NCBI GenBank assembly: GCA_963730995.1
Contig: CAVSUB010000009.1
Span: 248,001 to 312,000, forward strand
Direction: 5' to 3'
Source of the DNA: CAVSUB01 sp963730995
GTDB taxonomy: Bacteria > Acidobacteriota > Vicinamibacteria > Vicinamibacterales > 2-12-FULL-66-21
DNA: 64,000 nucleotides
A model generated the notes under the pieces. It saw only the letters and a program-made list of their open reading frames with translations. It ran no database searches and was not told the origin of the DNA. Positions 60,267 to 64,000 of this stretch are shown here, in pieces. Each line of letters begins with the position of its first letter. Positions within the stretch are counted from its first letter, which is position 1. A program made the position numbers and the translations under genes.

Positions 60267-63200
60267 TCAGAACACCGCCCTCACCCCGAACTGGATCCTG
60301 CGCGGACTTCCGGCGGACAACACCTGGCCGAACGTCGGCGATCCGAAGAACGCGTCCGGCAGATCCAGATTGGTTCGGTTAAACAGGTTGAAGGCCTCCG
60401 CACGCAGCTGCACGCGGACGGAGCCGCACGGGACGTACTTGATCACCGCGAAATTGACGTTGCCGTATCCGGGCCCGGTGAGGATGTTGCGTCCGGCGTT
60501 GCCGAACGAGCCGAACGACGGCGTCGAAAACGCGGACGTGTTGAACCACCGGTCGGCCGTCGGGGAGTCCAGCGTCGCGTCGCCCGCTACGTTCGGCCGG
60601 TCGTTGTAACCGAACCCAAGGTTCGATCGGCCGGTGTTGCTGTTGTCGATGTCCGGCCGGAACGCAACGGTAAACGGCCGCCCGCTCTGAACGGTCACCA
60701 CGCCCTGTACTTCGATGTCGCGCAGCCACACGTTGGTGCCAAGCGGCAGCTCGTAGGCGAAGCTCGCCGAGAAGCGATTTCTCACGTCGAAGCTCGATCG
60801 GCCTTGTTCGGCGGCGGGGTCGAGGCTGTTCTGGGGAAAGTTCGGATCTCCAGCGCTCGTGAAGAAACCCGACGCATCGTCCGTCGATTTCCCCAGCGTA
60901 TAAGCCAGCAGCAGCGACAGCCCCCGCGCCGCGCGCTGCTGGTACTTTGCCTGGAACGCGTTGTACTCGGAGGACGCGCGCGATTCGATCAGCGTGATGT
61001 CGGCGAACTGCGGGTTCGGCCGGAGGTTTAACGGATTCGGGCTTGCCGCCGGTTGATTGAGGTCACGAGCGGAGATGAGGTCGTGGCCGCGCGACGCGAC
61101 GTAGGCGAGCTCGATCGCGCGCGATGCGCCGAGCTGTCGCTGCACGTTGACGTTCCAGTGCTCCATCCACGGCGTCTGCAGATCGCGCTGGTAGGCCGTG
61201 GCCGACTGCGGAATGAAGACGGGGAAGGACGAGGGGAACGGATCCGCGAGAGTGAGAGGTGGCAGCCGCGGATCGGGGAAGTACACGCTTAGATTGAAGT
61301 ACGGCGGATTGAAGTACAACCCCTCCGACGTCGCAAGCGCCCCCTGGTTGAAGTAGATCCCGTAGCCGGCCCGCAGCACCGTTCGAGCCGCCTTGTCCAG
61401 AGTCCAGGCGAATCCGGCGCGAGGCGCCAGGTTGTTCCGATCGGAGTCGTATCCGCCGCGTGGCATGCCGCTGCTGCCCACGCCGACGAGTTGTCCGGTC
61501 GCTGCGTCGTACAGATTTGCGCGATCGTCCGCGTCGACCGGCGGCGACATGTAGTCGTATCGGAGGCCGGCCGAGACGGTGAGGGCAGGCATCACGCGCC
61601 AGTCGTCGTGCGCGAAGAGACTCCACGACTGGGCGCGCAGGTTCTGCGGGTTGTCCAGCCGCGCGCCGCCGGTCAGCACGGGAAGGCCGAGCAGGAGGTC
61701 CGCCAGGGCATTGCCCGTGTAGCCTTGATCGACGAAAGTGAGGAAGCCGCGAGCCTGGACGTCCCGGAACGCCGACTGCCGCACGCCGTACCACTCGCCG
61801 CCGACCTTGAACAGATGGCCGCCGCGGAGGGCCCATATCGCCGTGTCTCGCAACTGGAACGTGTCGGACGCGCTCGCCTGCGGATTGTTGTACTCCTGCC
61901 CGAGTGCCGAGTAGCCCGCGACCGTGGTGAAACTCAGCCCGTCATCACGCGGGTTCGTTGCGAGCGGCTTCAATCCGACAGCGGCGTTATTGATGTGCGG
62001 GTTCTCGGGAAAGACACCGATGGCGACGCGGTTGTAGCCGAAGCGCACGTCGTTGACGAGCGCGCTTCCCATCGGGCGGCTGTAAGCGACCGAAAGGTTC
62101 TGACCACGACGATCGACGTGATTGCCGAATCCTGGCAGCGAGGAGAAGCCTGCGCCGCCGAACGGCTCGCCCAGGCGGCGATCGCCGAAGCTGTATCTCG
62201 CCGTCAGCCGCGAGGCACCCGGGAACGCGTGATCGACACGCACGTCGAACTGATCCACGTCGTCGGTCTGGTTCGGTGACGCCACGTAGTTCGCGAACGG
62301 CGTGTTGCGATTCGGAAGCGGATAGAGAGCCGCAAGAGCAGATCCAATCGGGCTCAGGAAGAACGAGGGAATGCGATTGCCCGGGAACGGCTGCCCCGAG
62401 AAGGGATCGCGAGGCGGCGCGAAGAGCGACTGCGAAAAGTCGCCCTGTCGCTCGGCGAGCGTAGGGACGTTGGTGACGCGCGTGATCCCTTCGCGGACCC
62501 TCGTGCTCTCGTAGTCGGCGAAAAAGAAGAGACGGTCGGCCGCGAGGGGGCCGCCGAGCGATCCGCCGAACTGGTGCCTGTTGTAGTCCGGCGCCGGCTC
62601 ATCCCGCGGCGCGAACGCGTTCCGGCTGTCCAGCCCACCATTCCGGAAGAACTCGTACACCGTACCCGAATAGCGATTCGAGCCGGCGCGCGTGACGACG
62701 TTGATCTGGCCGGCAGCGTTCCGACCGAAGGACGCGTCGTAGGTGGAGGTTTCGACGCCGAACTCGTAGATGGCGTCGACGGCCGGCCGGACGCCGGACG
62801 TCCCCAGCTTCGGGTCCATGTTGTAGACGCCATCGAGGAGATAGCCGTTCGCGTCCTCGCGGCCTCCGTTGACGCTGAACGCGAAATCCCCTCGCACGGA
62901 AGCCGCGGACCCCTGCGGCGCCGGAACGGTTCCCGGCGTCAGCAATGCGAGCTCGAGAAAATTGCGTCCGTCGAGCGGCAGCCCCGCAACCTGCTTTGGG
63001 TCTATCAAGGTTCCAAGCGCGGCGGAGTCCCTGTCGATCGGGACGAATGGCGCGACCACGTCGACGTCCTGCTGCACCGCAATGGCCAGTGGGATGTCGA
63101 GCCAGAGGTCCTGTCCCACTGCCAGCTGCGCTTGACGCGTATACGTCCCATAACCGGTCAGTTCGACCGCGAAGCGGTACTCGCCGACTTCGAGCTCGGG

Positions 63201-63413
63201 CAGTGAGAAACGCCCGGCCTCGTCGGTCGCGACCGAGCGCGATTCGCCCGTATCGCTGCGGGCGGCGCGGACCGAGGCCCGCGCGAGCGGCGCGCCGGCT
63301 TGATCGGTGACCCTGCCGCGCACCGACCCTCGGGATGACTGCGCGAGCAGGGGCGACGCCACGAGAAGCACCGACATCGTCACGAGTGGGATGAGCTTGT
63401 GTGACATCGGCAT
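60267..63413 (-). CDS. TonB-dependent receptor, Oar-like, with carboxypeptidase-regulatory domain
   Basis: A 1048-residue outer-membrane protein. Signal peptide about residues 1-24; a carboxypeptidase-regulatory-like domain at about residues 28-110 (GSVRGRVTDQAGAPLARASV); a plug region containing LPLDGRNFLELALLTPG and VNGGREDANGYLLDGVYNMD; a long beta-barrel ending RRIQFGVRAVF with the terminal Phe required for insertion. This is the Acidobacteriota Oar-type architecture. The substrate is unknown; a glycan, peptide or siderophore is possible. It is transcribed toward the propeller operon. Confidence 0.9.
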   Translation of the reverse strand: MPMSHKLIPLVTMSVLLVASPLLAQSSRGSVRGRVTDQAGAPLARASVRAARSDTGESRSVATDEAGRFSLPELEVGEYRFAVELTGYGTYTRQAQLAVGQDLWLDIPLAIAVQQDVDVVAPFVPIDRDSAALGTLIDPKQVAGLPLDGRNFLELALLTPGTVPAPQGSAASVRGDFAFSVNGGREDANGYLLDGVYNMDPKLGTSGVRPAVDAIYEFGVETSTYDASFGRNAAGQINVVTRAGSNRYSGTVYEFFRNGGLDSRNAFAPRDEPAPDYNRHQFGGSLGGPLAADRLFFFADYESTRVREGITRVTNVPTLAERQGDFSQSLFAPPRDPFSGQPFPGNRIPSFFLSPIGSALAALYPLPNRNTPFANYVASPNQTDDVDQFDVRVDHAFPGASRLTARYSFGDRRLGEPFGGAGFSSLPGFGNHVDRRGQNLSVAYSRPMGSALVNDVRFGYNRVAIGVFPENPHINNAAVGLKPLATNPRDDGLSFTTVAGYSALGQEYNNPQASASDTFQLRDTAIWALRGGHLFKVGGEWYGVRQSAFRDVQARGFLTFVDQGYTGNALADLLLGLPVLTGGARLDNPQNLRAQSWSLFAHDDWRVMPALTVSAGLRYDYMSPPVDADDRANLYDAATGQLVGVGSSGMPRGGYDSDRNNLAPRAGFAWTLDKAARTVLRAGYGIYFNQGALATSEGLYFNPPYFNLSVYFPDPRLPPLTLADPFPSSFPVFIPQSATAYQRDLQTPWMEHWNVNVQRQLGASRAIELAYVASRGHDLISARDLNQPAASPNPLNLRPNPQFADITLIESRASSEYNAFQAKYQQRAARGLSLLLAYTLGKSTDDASGFFTSAGDPNFPQNSLDPAAEQGRSSFDVRNRFSASFAYELPLGTNVWLRDIEVQGVVTVQSGRPFTVAFRPDIDNSNTGRSNLGFGYNDRPNVAGDATLDSPTADRWFNTSAFSTPSFGSFGNAGRNILTGPGYGNVNFAVIKYVPCGSVRVQLRAEAFNLFNRTNLDLPDAFFGSPTFGQVLSAGSPRRIQFGVRAVF

Positions 63414-63868
63414 GGCTTCTTTAGACGCACGAAGGTCGAATTGGGACTCAGTAATGATATGGCTATCAGCCTCCGGCTCCCAGCTGCCCGCTGCCCGCTT
63501 CCGCTGCCCGCTTCCTGCTGCCCGCTTCCTGCTTCCTGCTTCCTGCTTCCTGCTTCCCGCTAGACGCGGCTGCTGAGTGCTACTGCGACTGCCGACCCTC
63601 CACTGCCGACTATGACTTCGACCGCGACTGCCGACCCCCGACTGCCGACTATGACCGTCGACTGCGACTGCCGACCCCCGACTGCCGACTATGAGTGTCG
63701 ACTGCGACTGCCGACCCCCGACTGCCGACTATGACTGTCGACTCCGACTGCCGACCCCCGACTGCCGACTATGACCGTCGACTGCGACTGCCGACCCCCG
63801 ACTGCCGACTGCCGACTATGACTGTCGACCGCGACTGCCGACCCCCGACTGCCGACCGCCGACTGGAT
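63414..63868. other. Repeat-filled intergenic region
   Basis: About 450 bases upstream of the TonB receptor with no gene. It contains a CTGCCCGCTTCCTGC-type simple tandem tract (about 63483-63560) and the 40-bp minisatellite. The receptor promoter probably lies between 63414 and 63480. Confidence 0.6.
63608..63853. repeat. 40-bp minisatellite, six copies
   Basis: Six head-to-tail units of about 40 bases, each beginning GACTATGA and ending CCCCCGACTGCC: 63608-63646, 63647-63686, 63687-63726, 63727-63766, 63767-63813 (7-base insertion) and 63814-63853. Units differ at a few positions. There are no unique spacers, so this is not a CRISPR array. Confidence 0.85.
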
Positions 63869-64000
63869 CTACGGTCCAATGACCGCGATCTCCCTTGCCA
63901 GCCACTTCGGCGCAGGATAGATCCGCAGATAGCGTGCTCGGATGTCGCGCAGTGGCACGCGCACCGGCGCGAGGAGCGGCTCTTCAATCGCGGCTCGTAC
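63869..64000 (-). CDS. C-terminal end of an unidentified protein (5' truncated)
   Basis: The minus strand has an open frame from the window edge to TAG at 63871-63869, giving 43 residues that end RARYLRIYPAPKWLAREIAV. The strand pattern looks like the end of a beta-sandwich (discoidin-like) domain, but the family cannot be named from this part. Confidence 0.45.
   Translation of the reverse strand, partial: VRAAIEEPLLAPVRVPLRDIRARYLRIYPAPKWLAREIAVIGP

Noticed and set aside
63608..63853. CRISPR array
   Set aside because: Units are contiguous with no unique spacers, and no cas genes are present.

Overview
The window is high-GC, densely coded bacterial DNA. It carries an ADOP-type permease with its PadR regulator, an Oar-like TonB-dependent receptor, several PQQ-type beta-propeller proteins, secreted M28 and S9 peptidases, a DUF4159 protein and many small dispersed palindromic and minisatellite repeats. 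Together these suggest an Acidobacteriota chromosome, most likely Vicinamibacteria. That placement is inferred from gene content; no rRNA or tRNA is present. I see no prophage, CRISPR array or intact IS element.

Layout. 1-8948 (+): the end of a methyltransferase, a frameshifted MutS-family ATPase, a GT-C-like membrane protein, small membrane and lipoproteins, a sodium:solute symporter, a D-aminoacylase-like amidohydrolase and an AlkZ-related protein. 8961-14800 (mostly -): M28 peptidase, ADOP permease with PadR, alpha/beta hydrolase. 14885-17174 (+): diheme cytochrome c, then a Fic protein behind a dense cluster of inverted repeats. 17334-24534 (-): DUF4159 protein, a previously uncalled small cysteine-rich double-glycine peptide, a Tat-exported TIM-barrel protein, an ECF sigma/anti-sigma/membrane protein operon, an aminotransferase, a threonine-dehydratase-like enzyme and a DinB protein. 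24644-36356 (+): aminotransferase, GH77 glucanotransferase, an 870-bp island with inverted-repeat ends and a broken GxxExxY gene, then a five-gene run (adenylating enzyme, acyl reductase/ALDH, GT4 glycosyltransferase, ABC ATPase, large FtsX permease). 36319-42534 is mixed: S9 peptidase, ICMT-like methyltransferase, a frameshifted PQQ propeller, a membrane protein and a sulfatase. 42812-50682 (mostly +): small secreted protein, Mo-oxidoreductase plus cytochrome b next to TatC, DUF3311 plus symporter, SGNH protein plus propeller-cupredoxin protein. 50712-64000: a HELGH protease, a frameshifted iron-containing alcohol dehydrogenase divergent from an MFS transporter, a three-gene PQQ-propeller operon, the TonB receptor, a 40-bp minisatellite and the end of a further gene.

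How the genes fit together. Much of the content handles periplasmic or outer-membrane scavenging (TonB receptor, peptidases, sulfatase, amidohydrolase, symporters) and periplasmic redox (diheme cytochrome, propellers, cupredoxin, MsrP-like enzyme with TatC). The most novel candidates are the 58-residue double-glycine, six-cysteine peptide at 18195-18371, the operator-like repeat cluster in front of the Fic gene, the inverted-repeat island at 27374-28241 and the carboxylate-activation/reduction/glycosylation/export cluster at 28287-36356.

Three genes (MutS-like, PQQ propeller at 39149, alcohol dehydrogenase at 51644) each carry exactly one surplus base. This raises the possibility of assembly errors rather than biological decay.
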